64,000 nt of DNA from Notospermus geniculatus (lineage: Eukaryota; Nemertea; Pilidiophora; Heteronemertea; Lineidae): contig NMRB01000699.1 of the NCBI GenBank assembly GCA_002633025.1, positions 76,652 to 140,651 of the forward strand, given 5' to 3'. Made by a program: the position numbers and the translations under genes. Numbering within the stretch: the stretch's first letter is position 1; every line of letters begins with the position of its first letter. The notes beneath the pieces were generated by a model, which saw only the letters and a list, made by a program, of their open reading frames with translations, ran no database searches and had not been told where the DNA came from. This document shows positions 12,301-24,300 of this stretch, one piece after another.

Positions 12301-15300
12301 ATCCTGATCCCTCGTTGAACAATAAAGTCTGACGTAAATTTCAGAGGGCTCAGATTCCTGTCACATCGGCTCCTTTTGTAATATTATTAGATATATCAAC
12401 TGCTTTCTTTAAATAGGAGGAATTCATTCATTCATTCAATCATTCATTCATTCTCGTTTTCTTGTTCCAGTTGCAGCAGTTAATTGTGAGTGGAGACCTT
12501 CCCTGCACTAAAGAAGAAGCAGCTACGCTTGCAGCCATACATCTACATATCGACGACACCTGGCCGGAGGGTGAATTCCAAGACGAAAACTCCAACAACG
12601 AAGAGGATCACAGCGCGACTCGAGAAAAAGACCACTTGCTTCATCAGCAGAATTCCAGATTGGAAAACCTCAACAAGAAAAAGGAATTGGCGCGGACAAA
12701 GAAAGCGAAGAAGATTGTTCCAAGCCGTCGCCGTGGTCGCTTGTTTCGCCTTTTGATGTGCCTGAAGGATAAACCCGAGGAGGAAGAAAGTCGAGACGCA
12801 GCCCAGCAGATGGCGTTGCCAAAATGTCTTCCAGCGGAGTTTAACCAGTCACGTAAAATTTGGGAAATGATCAAGGTAGGCTGTCATTTCATTGCCGAGA
12901 TGGAAACGGGTTGTTAAGGTGGCCCACTTGCAACATCTACACCTGCCAACGATGATGTCATGATGAAATTCATCGGCCCGGTCATATAACTCTCGGTTTT
13001 TCCGGGGCTGCAGTTTCCTCCTTTATCGCATAAATATTGTCATTAAAAGTAAAGTACCAGAGATATTCTGACTTTTCATCTAGGCTACAGGTCAGCTGAG
13101 CGCAAGGCCCATGGCCTCTTGTTATTGTGCCGGAGCATCCTTCGCTGCAGACGCCATGTACTACGTACAGTACATGTAAATGCACATACAAATAATAATC
13201 CAGAAATATCCATGATTTTTATGTACGTACATGTACATGTAATTCATAATTTAAAATCTGTGTTTCGTTTTAGGATAAGCAGAGGAAATTATGGCACACG
13301 CCGTACTTCGAATCAGAAGTCAAAAACTAAAACAGCTCTACATAAAGATCTGTAAAAATCTGCCAGCATATGGCTGCAAGCTGTTTCAAGTGAAGGAGGT
13401 CCTGCGTGGCAACGCCCATCGGAAGGTGAGTTGCTTTCTCGGGATGGTGAAGCGATTCTTGTGGCAGGAGTCTGAGCAGAAGGTGAGAACGATTACTGAG
13501 TATTATTCAATGCACAGTCCCCTTGGCGCATGGGTTTGATGGCCCTCCTTTTGCTTTGAAGATGCTCTTCACGGCTTGGGCTCCTACGAGGTGATGATAG
13601 TGATTCGCTTAAACCCTTTGCTTACGGGCAGATATTGATGAGCTGCGAAGCCTTGAATGACATAGGTGGCAGTGACATTTGGAAACCTGCTTCTTTCTTG
13701 AAGGGGGATGTCTTCGTTTTAAAGAATGGTATATGTAACTCAAAAAGCAGTGAGATTAACATTTTTCAAGCACTTGCCGTTGATAACTCCTTTTCTTCCC
13801 CCAGATGCCACGGCTTCTTGGTGTCAGCAAAGAGAAGGTCATCCTCCTCGACTGCAAAACAAAAATCCTTCTGAAAAGTCAACCAATCAGTGATCTTCAA
13901 CTCCCTAATACTTACTGTGGTAAAATCAGCGAGGCAGTGGAGTTAGAATTCCGTGGGACGAAAAACTGGGTGTTGGCTACTCAGTCGCTGGACAGTCTGA
14001 AATCCGTAATGGCGTCGCTGTGGGAGGTTATGGACCTGGATGGATGCTTTTTGGAGAGCAGCAGTTCATTGCGCCAAAGCTTTGATTTTGGTAGGTCGAA
14101 TCAGTTCATCAAAGAGCCTTTTATTACAGTCTATCATATCGCGGCCACAGGCCAGGGGAACATTTGGGAGCAAGAAGGTGCTGGGTCGTACATTAGTATA
14201 GGCATATGTACTCAGTCTTGCCATGCCACTGTCAAGGTCAGCTGAGCGCGAGGTCCATGGGTCTCTTGTTAATTTTCAGTCAATGACGTGAGTAAGAGGC
14301 AGATGTCACTCCGGCCTGATCTCAGTCATCACAGCATGCGACACACATCTGAACTTGAGAATATTCAACGATTGCTCCACTTCCCCGAGGAGGCTGCACT
14401 ATTACTGACCAAGACAGAGAGCGAAATGTTCTCCCAAGTAGCCCCAGCATATTATATCCGCCATATTTCTGTTGATCTCACGTCTTCGAAGATCGTTGTG
14501 CCATCCCATCGCCATCCGACGATAACAGATCTCATTCATCGGTTCAAGGAGGTATGACATTTGAAATTTCGCCAATACATGTATTGTACACGGCCGTTGC
14601 CCCCCCCCCCCCAAAACGGCCGTTGCCCCCCCCCCCCAATTTGGCAAAGCATTTGAGAGTCAAGGATGCCCTTGATAAAGAGATTTGCCATTCTCCTGTA
14701 CAAAGCTCATTTCTTGGGTCCAATGATAAAGTCAGTGTCCAGAGCTTCAAACGGGATTTTCTCAAAACGCTCAAGGGTGCCAGGGTGGCACCCGGCGGAT
14801 TCTGAATCTCTGTCATTTGGAGATATAAAAAATGCAAAAAAAATTGCTGTTATCCAAAATGTGTGACACTTTTTCGTTCTGCGTCCATACTATATTTCTA
14901 TTCACAAACAGGAAAGGTAGTCTTAAAGCACGACTGAATGCATTAGGTTTTGTATCCCGCGACGGCCGACGTAACCTTTGACCTTTAGGCAACGTCGTAT
15001 ATGCATGCTCGACAAGCTTGTTCAAATCTATCTATGTGAAACATCTAAGTTACCAATTAGGCATTGAGAGTATTGCTATACATAAAAGAATGAGTTGAAG
15101 CACGTTACCTTACCTGATGAAGGGTTAGTCACGCTATAACAGCACGTTGAACTTCTCAAGTGATGAAGGTATGGCGGCCATTTTTTTCCGACATAGTATC
15201 AGTCCAGCCTCGGTGTTACCACTGGCTATATACAGGTTGGACAGGAAACCAGTCTTATCAAGGTGGGGAGGGATAAAGAGTCACCTAATGCATATAGTCG

Positions 15301-18300
15301 TGCTTTAAAACAGCGTTGTATCTATATTCAATATGTCTGCTTCAGGTAAGCTGTTGGGTAACCCATGTCTTGATAACCCAGCCGACTGCAGAAGATAGAA
15401 AAGCCACTCTCTCCTGTATCATTCGTCTTGCCAATGTGTGCTGGAACATGGGCAACTTCAACGCTGCACTAGAGATTGTCTCAGGGTTACAGTAAGTAGA
15501 AATTTAAAGGAGCTCGGTATGCGATCTCTTACCGGTATTTTGACTGCTGACGTAGAGGGAGCCACCTAGCGGCAGCAATACGAACTACAAAAAACCATTA
15601 CAAAAATGTACCTAGTGCATCGGGTCCATTCGCTGACAACTAGTTAGTCCCTGGGATTGGAGAGTGGTGCGCACGGCGACGGTAGCGACGGCTGTCGAGA
15701 AAAAGTGGCAGTACCAGGGGTACTTAAAGTTTAGTCTCTAGGTCACCCATTTTTATGTAAGATTGGTTTCTATCGCTCCGGTAGGATTAATTTCTGAGAT
15801 CCGCTGCGCCCGTCGTCCATTGGTACATGTACGTGCATCCTCCTTCGTATTGGGTCGTTACGTCCGTCAGTGGACTTGGCATCTTTCTCGTTGCTGCTGT
15901 GGACTTCACTACATACATGTACATCGGTCGTACAAGTACATGTAGTTAAAAAAGGAGTCTCCTTCATATTCAACACGAAGTGCCTGCCAACCTCCATGCG
16001 ATCAATGGAATCTGTCACAGTGTTTGCCGATAAGACTTGAAGTATTCGTACATGGACTTCAACGACAACGGTCGCGCAAGCTGTCGCCGGCGAAATCTGG
16101 ACTGCGTCGTGTTATTGGGAAGGTCAAAACAATGCATGTCCTGTATTTTAGTCTGGCAATCTGCGGTTGTCCTCGATTAATGAACCAATAACAATGGGAA
16201 TCGATGAAGCGATCAATTTTGTGCCTACATACGCGTGGAAATGGATGCTGTGAAGCGGTGTTGACGATGTGGTATCTCGAGACTCAAAGGCACACTTTGA
16301 ATTTGGATTCCACTTACGGAAGCTGAAGGAAATCAAAGCGAATATCAATTGCAATGTCACTGCATTTTTGAATACAAAACAAGGTATGTTCTTTTTCATT
16401 TCATCTTTCGTGTAGTTCGTCTTCACGTGACGCGTGGTTTGCCGTAGGCCTATACATGTAGTGCGTGTTGGTGACTGTCAGTGAGTGTCTTAACTACATG
16501 TACAGGAACAGGGTCCATATTCATAAACACACTTAAGTTAAAGTGTGATACTTATCTTTTGTGTTGAACAAAGAATAAGAGTCACACTTACATGTAGACT
16601 TAAGTAGTTTTATGAATGTGGGCCCAGGGTCCATATTCATAAACATACCTAAGTCAAAGTGTGATACTTATCTTTTGTGTTGAACAAAGGATCAGTGTCA
16701 CACTTAGACTTGAGTAGTTTTATGAATATGGGCCCAGGGGCCGTATGCATAAAACATCTTAAGTGCAAAATATCCCTTTCTATTGTTCCAAACAAAAGAT
16801 AAGGGAATTTTTACACTTAAAGCCGCACACTATGCACAGCTACTCACTCCCCAGTTCGGCCGAATAGATAGTGCAACCTCATCTACAGGCGTGCGTAGTG
16901 TATAGAACCATAGAACCACATATTATAGCATCACTGCATCGAGGTTTTGGGAATCCCCTTGGGGAATCCCCAATGCTGTGTGTAGTCTTGCGCAGCCAGC
17001 CACAGTACTGCTACGGTTCCCCAGATTCGAAACAGCAGCTGGGTGACCGAGACTATGCTCTTCGATTATAACCCATCTGTCTATAGTGTCTGGCTTTAAG
17101 ATGTTTTATGCATACGTCGCCAGGAATCTAAATCCCCCTGGAATCTTAAGTCCGATTTCATTGTGAGCGAGGAATTACGACATGTTGCTATAAAAACCAT
17201 GACCATTTGAATATAACGTTAATACAATAGCAGGACTTGCTTTCCTGTATGTCAAGATTAAGTCCATACTGTCAACTGCACTGCATTAGGAGGGGCTATC
17301 GCGTTACCCATCAGTCTAGCGTATATCAGGCTTACTCTCTGCCTCTCTATTTTTCAGATGTATGGTTCCCGGTTCCACCTCAAGACGATCCTGCATCTTG
17401 CCTTGGTTGTGCTTGTTGCCCTGGTAATCTACGCAAGCATTAGCAACAGACTTTTCCAACATGTGCCCAGAGCTAACGACCATCGCATACCAAATGAAAT
17501 GTTCGCGTCAATAATCAAGTGTTATCAAACTCCTGACTGCCAGTCAAATCTGTTCAGAATTGTTCAGTTGGGTGAGAGACCTAAAGAGTCTTCACTGCTT
17601 TCTGCTGTCCAGACAAACAAACAAAATCACATTGATAAGGAAGAGATTGTCCGATTAGGAGGATCTAAATCTAAATTGTCTAGATTTTCAAGATCAGTGC
17701 GTGTGACATCCCCGCAGAAGAGCAGCTCTACACGGACAACACCCACTCCTCTGCCAGTCACTTTAGGTCATGTATGGAAGCCACCAGATTACATGCCTAT
17801 TATCCAGCAAACACCTGCAGTTCTCATACACCCAGAAAATATATGTAGAAAAAACTCTGAGAGGAAAGAAATAGACGTGTTTCTATTGATTATGATAGAA
17901 AGTGCAACATTTAACGATGAAGAGAGAGAACGTTTGCGTAAAACGTACCTAAGCATAAGGCAATACAAAGGACGCATCATTCGCTACGTTTTTCTGGTGG
18001 GTATACCCCGTGAAGGGACTATAGATCAAGCTGGAATTAATAAAGAGAAGCTCAAATACCGGGACATTATCCAGTTTGACTTCAAAGATACATATCACAA
18101 CTTGACGATGAAGACGGCAGCGGGTTTACATTGGGTGTCGACTTATTGCCCGAACACGAAGTATGTTTTGAAAACTGACGATGACGCAGCGGTATTTCCA
18201 CAGAGGATTGTTGACTTTCTTGAAAGTTTGTCAGAAAAGGAGGGAGCAGAACTGTACACAGGGGGCACAATGTCCAATGTGCTTCCCGTACGACCACACC

Positions 18301-21300
18301 CCGATTATAATAATTACTTCCACCGGAAATACGCCGTCTCTTACAAGGATTATCCGTACAGGACCTACCCGATCTATGTCCGGGGATTGGGAATCCTGAT
18401 GTCGGGGCAGGTGGTAAAGTCGTTTGCTAACTACACCCTGCGTGTACCGCGCATAGTACTTTCAGAAGATGTCTATGTAGGAATGCTTGCTAAAGCTGCT
18501 GGTATCAAACCGTCATGCCATGAGGCGATTCACCTTAGCGGCATTAGGCTAGTTACTGAGTTAGGAAACACTAACATGGAGAAGTATTGCAGCCTTCGAA
18601 ACATCATGGAGTCTTTCATTCTCTGGATGTCGCTGTGTCTTGGAAGATATACAGCGAATTTGTCAATCAGGATGTGACATGTCCTCCAAGCGAGCTGAAG
18701 TTTAAAACTAATAATTGCCCTGGCGCGAAGAAGATATATACTCTGAAGGACAAAAGCCAGCTGTCTGAGGATGAGTACGAGTAGTCCGTTTCTCCATCCA
18801 CATCAACATAACCCTCCATCGGCTGGGTAGTGTAGGCCTATCAATATATGTGTACGAAATCCTCGTTTTAATTTCTTTCATTCGATCTGATTTTTGATTG
18901 TCGCCCTTTATCCAATAAACTATTGAAATAAATGTGTTTATTTGTACAGTACACATTAAAAGTTGGTTTTTATTTTTTGCTCATCTCCAAGGCGGCGATG
19001 TACAATTGTAAATATCATGACGTCCATCGTCGTTGCCGCTGCGTAAAGCCTAGGTCACAAATCCACCGGGCCCCGTACGATTTTCCCCACCCAGCGGCTT
19101 GCCGTGGATTTTAGAGACAGTACGGGTCCATTACGATTGTCATGTTCATTTTCATTTTCTTTCTACGGTTTTCATTCCCCGGGGATCAAGGGCAATCTGT
19201 CTGTTTTTACTCGCGTACGGGCCCCGGAGTGGATATGTGACGGGGGCTTAAGCAGGTCACGTTTTGTAATCTTTGTTATTTCAGATCTGAGAAGTTGAAA
19301 AAGCTGCTTGAAAAAGAAAATCTATCTTCCTTGAACTGGTTGAAAAATGCCTGTGAAAAGACTACGCAAGAATATCGTGATGCTGTTGCGAGGGCTCTAG
19401 ATATCCCAGAATGTAAAGTTGTGCCTTATTTTGGGAGCTTTCTACGTGACCTTTTGTTGGTCCTGAAGGGAATGCCCAGTGTGATTGTTTTACCCACAGA
19501 AGAAAATCAACCATTGGAGGTACGAGCAGCGCTTTACATAATAGCCATCGGAGATGTATTTTCATCCCCTATCCCCTCACCCCTTCACAAATGGGGCGCC
19601 CTTGATTACCTTACATACATCTACCAGTCTGGAACACACAATCGCCCCAAACGTTATTTGTACACTTTGAAAAAAGGCTGTGGTTGTTACATTTTTTCAT
19701 ATATCCTGAAGTAATGTGATTTTCCAGCACCAAAAATTATTTGGACACTTCAATGTCGTGTGGGAGTTTTTCTCCTTCGTTACAGGCAGTATTGGTAAAT
19801 AAAGTTAGAGTTCACGACATTTGACTCGACCTTATTAAAAGACTTCATTTTTAGCCGATGCCTAAAATATTTTCTAGCCAACCTTTCTTCACACAGCTGC
19901 AGTTTGTTTCTGACTACAATGGGGAGGACCGATTCCTGACCCGTATTGGTGTCGGTGGCCTGATCAACCTGGACAAGCTGAGACAAGCGCATGTCATCTT
20001 GAGCGATATTCAGCTTTTCCAGCACCGAACTGCAAAAGAGGGCTTCCTGGATAAGGAAGAAGATGATCTCATAAGGTAACAATTTGACGGTTTGGAGCAC
20101 AATCATGATATGCACAAAATTTGCAAATGGACATTTTGAGCTAAATTGACATTTTCTACGCTTTTTTCTGAGCCACACTTGTGATATATAGGCCTATATA
20201 TCACATCCTCAAGCTTCCTTCCCAACAAAACAAATATCAAAATACAAATTGTTTTCTGACGAACACGCCTGATTTAATGAATGCAAGTCTGCAAACTTTA
20301 ATAATTGGGTCAGACGGTGCAATTTTAGGTGCGCTCCAACTTCCAATATGGCCGTCTGGTGGCCATCTTTGATTTTCATTTTGGTGAACTATTCGTACTC
20401 GTCTCTTATGGCCCCCTTGTCAACCTCTAGAGTTGGCAGGTCATCGTCAGCTGAGCGCCAGGCCCATGGCCCTCTTGTTCAATTTTCCTTGGCGGGAATA
20501 CGAGCCCCAATTTATTGTAATTAGCTTTGTGTTATGTATATGGCATTGACGAATCGGAATCATCATTTGATGGCTTGGGGCTTTCCCATAATAGAAATGT
20601 ATTGCCTTCAGATGTAGCTAAGCATTGGATTGGGCCGTAGTGACACCTATTGGTACGCTGGCTGACAGCTCCTATAGATGTGAAAGTACTGGGAATGAGT
20701 ATATCTTTGTATGAAAAGAGGAAATTGACTGTAACTGTACCTGTCATTTCTTTCAGTTTGAATGATCTCACTGATGATTTATACAGCCATGACAGTGATG
20801 AGGAGAGTGATTATGATCTCAGTATTGACACATATCATCCCATCCAGCCAATCAAAAAGTAAGTTTAACTTGGGGGAATTAAAGTGTTTTTCACATTGAA
20901 CTGGCCAAAGGTACTTATAGCTGAACTCAGGAATGTGACCAGATCACATTTACCAAGAGGTAGTGGTGTTGCACAACACTGACTTGAAAATAGATTACAG
21001 TTCTTACAGTTTGTTTCTGACTACAATGGGGAGGACCGATTCCTGACCCGTATTGGTGTCGGTGGCCTGATCAACCTGGACAAGCTGAGACAAGCGCATG
21101 TCATCTTGAGCGATATTCAGCTTTTCCAGCACCGAACTGCAAAGGAGGGCTTCCTGGATAAGGAAGAAGATGATCTCATAAGGTAACAATTTGACGGTTT
21201 GGAGCACACAATCATGATATGCACAAAATTTGCAAATGGAGATTTTTGAGCTAAATTGACATTTTCTACGCTCTTTTTTCTGAGCCACACTTGTGACATA

Positions 21301-24300
21301 TAGGCCTATATATCACATCCTCAAGCTTCCTTCCCAACAAAACAAATATCAAAATACAAATTGTTTTCTGACGAACACGCCTGATTTAATGAATTCAAGT
21401 CTTGCAAACTTTAATAATTGGGTCAGACGGTGCAATTTTAGGTGCGCTCCAACTTCCAATATGGCCGTCTGGTGGCCATCTTTGATTTTCATTTTGGTGA
21501 ACTATTCGTACTCGTCTCTTTCGGCTCCTTTGTCAACATCTAGAGTTGGCAGGTCATCGTCAGCTGAGCGCCAGGCCCATGGACCTCTTGTTCAATTTTC
21601 CTTGGCGGGAACACGAGCCCAAATTTATTGTAATTAGCTTTGTGTTCCATAGTATGGCATTGACGAATCGGAATCATCATCTGACATGTCCGATGGCTTG
21701 GGGCTTTCCCATAATAGAAATGCATTGCCTTCAGATGTAGCTAAGCATTGGATTGGGCCGTAGTGACACCTGTTGGTACGCTGGCTGACAGTTCCTATAG
21801 ATGTGAAAGTACTGGGAATGAGTATATCTTTGTATGAAAAGAGGAAATTGACTGTAACTGTGGCACCTGTCATTTCTTTCAGTTTGAATGATCTCACTGA
21901 TGATTTATACAGCCATGACAGTGATGAGGAGAGTGATTATGATCTCAGTATTGACACATATCATCCCATCCAGCCAATCAAAAAGTAAGTTAAACCTTGG
22001 GGGAATTACAGTCAGTCCATAGATTATTCCTAAGGGCATATTCACGCAATATCTATAGAAACAGGTCTCAAAGTGAAAACAGTTCTTGTTTCACCACCAT
22101 CTCTTAAGCCAGCAGGACACCAGGCGGTATCGGAGCGATCTGACGCAACCGAGCAAAATCGGCTGTTGACGCCAGGTGTGCGCTGGACAGCGGTGCGTGG
22201 AATCCTCTCGCCAGCGATGTTCTCCCTATGTCAATACCAAAGCCGATATCGCTGTTGCAAATTTCAACTGAATTTTCAACTGTTTCAGGGATCCAGGGGT
22301 TGCTCTCATCTCCCCGAAACTCTCCCGCATCAGCTCACACACTCTCCAGATCCTGCATCACGGCACGACAGTCATCCATTACGAGGAAGACAGTTCACGT
22401 TCCGCTGTCTGTTTCCTTCGATTGGAAAGTTCCAATGCTGTTCTATCGTGGAACCGGTCCCAGTGGTGTTGTCCCCGCTCCTCAAACGTTCCCGGCCACA
22501 ATCTTCGAGGTGATCTCGACCAGTCGATTCTCGGTTCTATTGCCAATAAGTACTCTCTGGCGGAACCAATCGTCGAAGGTCTCGAGGAAGGACATTTGGA
22601 ATTATCTGTGATAAAGGACGTCTTCCCAGGACATACATCCATTGACATCAATGGAATACAACGTAGGCATTCACTAGATGGACTGGCCCATCGAAATAAC
22701 TGCATTACAATTCTTTATGGTAACCACGTGTCGGACAACCGTCAGTTACATCTTGTCATTCCGTCTCAGTCGGCGAAACTCTGGTACACTGGATTGCGGT
22801 GTTTGTTACGCGGAATGCAGCTACAGAAGAGACACACTGATAAACGTATCTATTGGCTAATGGACCAATATCTGCAACTTTTCTATGAGCAGGAGAAATG
22901 CCAAGGCCCCACACCAGCCGAAGCAATCAAGGTAAAAAGAATTCGCTAATATCGGCTACGGCCCAAATAACGCTGTACCAAATGCAGCTAAGCACAATTC
23001 GTCCGTGATGTGCGCCTACATGTAGCTTTATCGTTTCGACCGTTTCATTTTATTTCAAGCATTTCGTTCTGGCTTAACGCAGTAACTCTGTACCTACAGC
23101 TATTAGTAGCTTACAGGGACAGGGAGAAAGGGGCAACAACAAGAGTTACGGGTGGATGATGAAGCTGAAGATTAAACTTACGTTACCTTATTTTGATATT
23201 GCATACTGTGTTTTCTCTAGATATTTGGAGGCAGACGTTGGACGCCTGGCACGATGAGCAACCCAGAAGAGAAAGCATCTGCTTTTCGACGAACACCAAG
23301 CTTTGTTGGACCATCAAAGATTTTGAAGAAACGCTACAGCACCAAAGGAGTAAGTTGTAATGTGTTGTTGGTGTTAGCAAAAAAAGATACGCATCTAATC
23401 TCCCTCCTTTACCAACAACTCTGTGAGAGAAACAGACCGCAACTTTGGTATTTTTCTTTAATTTGCGATGCACACAAAATACCAGAAGGGCCTGTTACAA
23501 CTGGTTTTCTTATTCAACGGCTTTTCTTACTCGACGGGAAATCTTACTCATAGTAAGATCTGACGCACACCTTCCAACGGGTTTTCTTATTCTCAACGGG
23601 ATATCTTACTCATTTCTTAGCGCGTTTTCTTACGCCGATTTAACCGGTTTTCTAACTCATGACCCAAATGCGTTTTCTTACCGTATTTAACGGGTTTTCT
23701 TACTCTGCCAAAATAATTAAAAGTAAGACCGAAAAAAGCTTTTTATCTTACTCACCATCGTTTTCGCCATTCTTTAAGAGTAAGATTTCGTCCCCTTACG
23801 AACAACGAGAACGAAGTACGAAATACAGTCTCATGTCGCCGATTCGTTAATATTGATATGCAATACATGTATAAGTATGGTTGAAGATTGCATTTATGAA
23901 AGAAACGATGGTTTCATGGCTAGGCTACACTGGGGTCATTTCATTGAAATAAGAATTCGCTTTCCAGTTCATGGCAAGTGTTCTAATATTTTTGCACACC
24001 ACTATACTACTGCGTGCATGATTTCTTAAAATCACCTTAAAACCATCTTAAAACCTACTTAAAATCACACCCCCTACTTAATTATAACCTTAATTTTTGT
24101 TTAACACATTTTAAGGATATCCTTAATTATTTTGGAATCCTACTTACTTTTCTCTCCAATCACCTTAATTTCTCTTAATTTTCTCTTAATTTTCAAACGT
24201 TGTCCCTTAATTTGATTGGCCTTACTGCTCTCGTTACACTTGGCCCCTTAATTTTTGTTCGGAAAAATTTCATGATGCTTAACAAAGTAATTCAGGTCCC

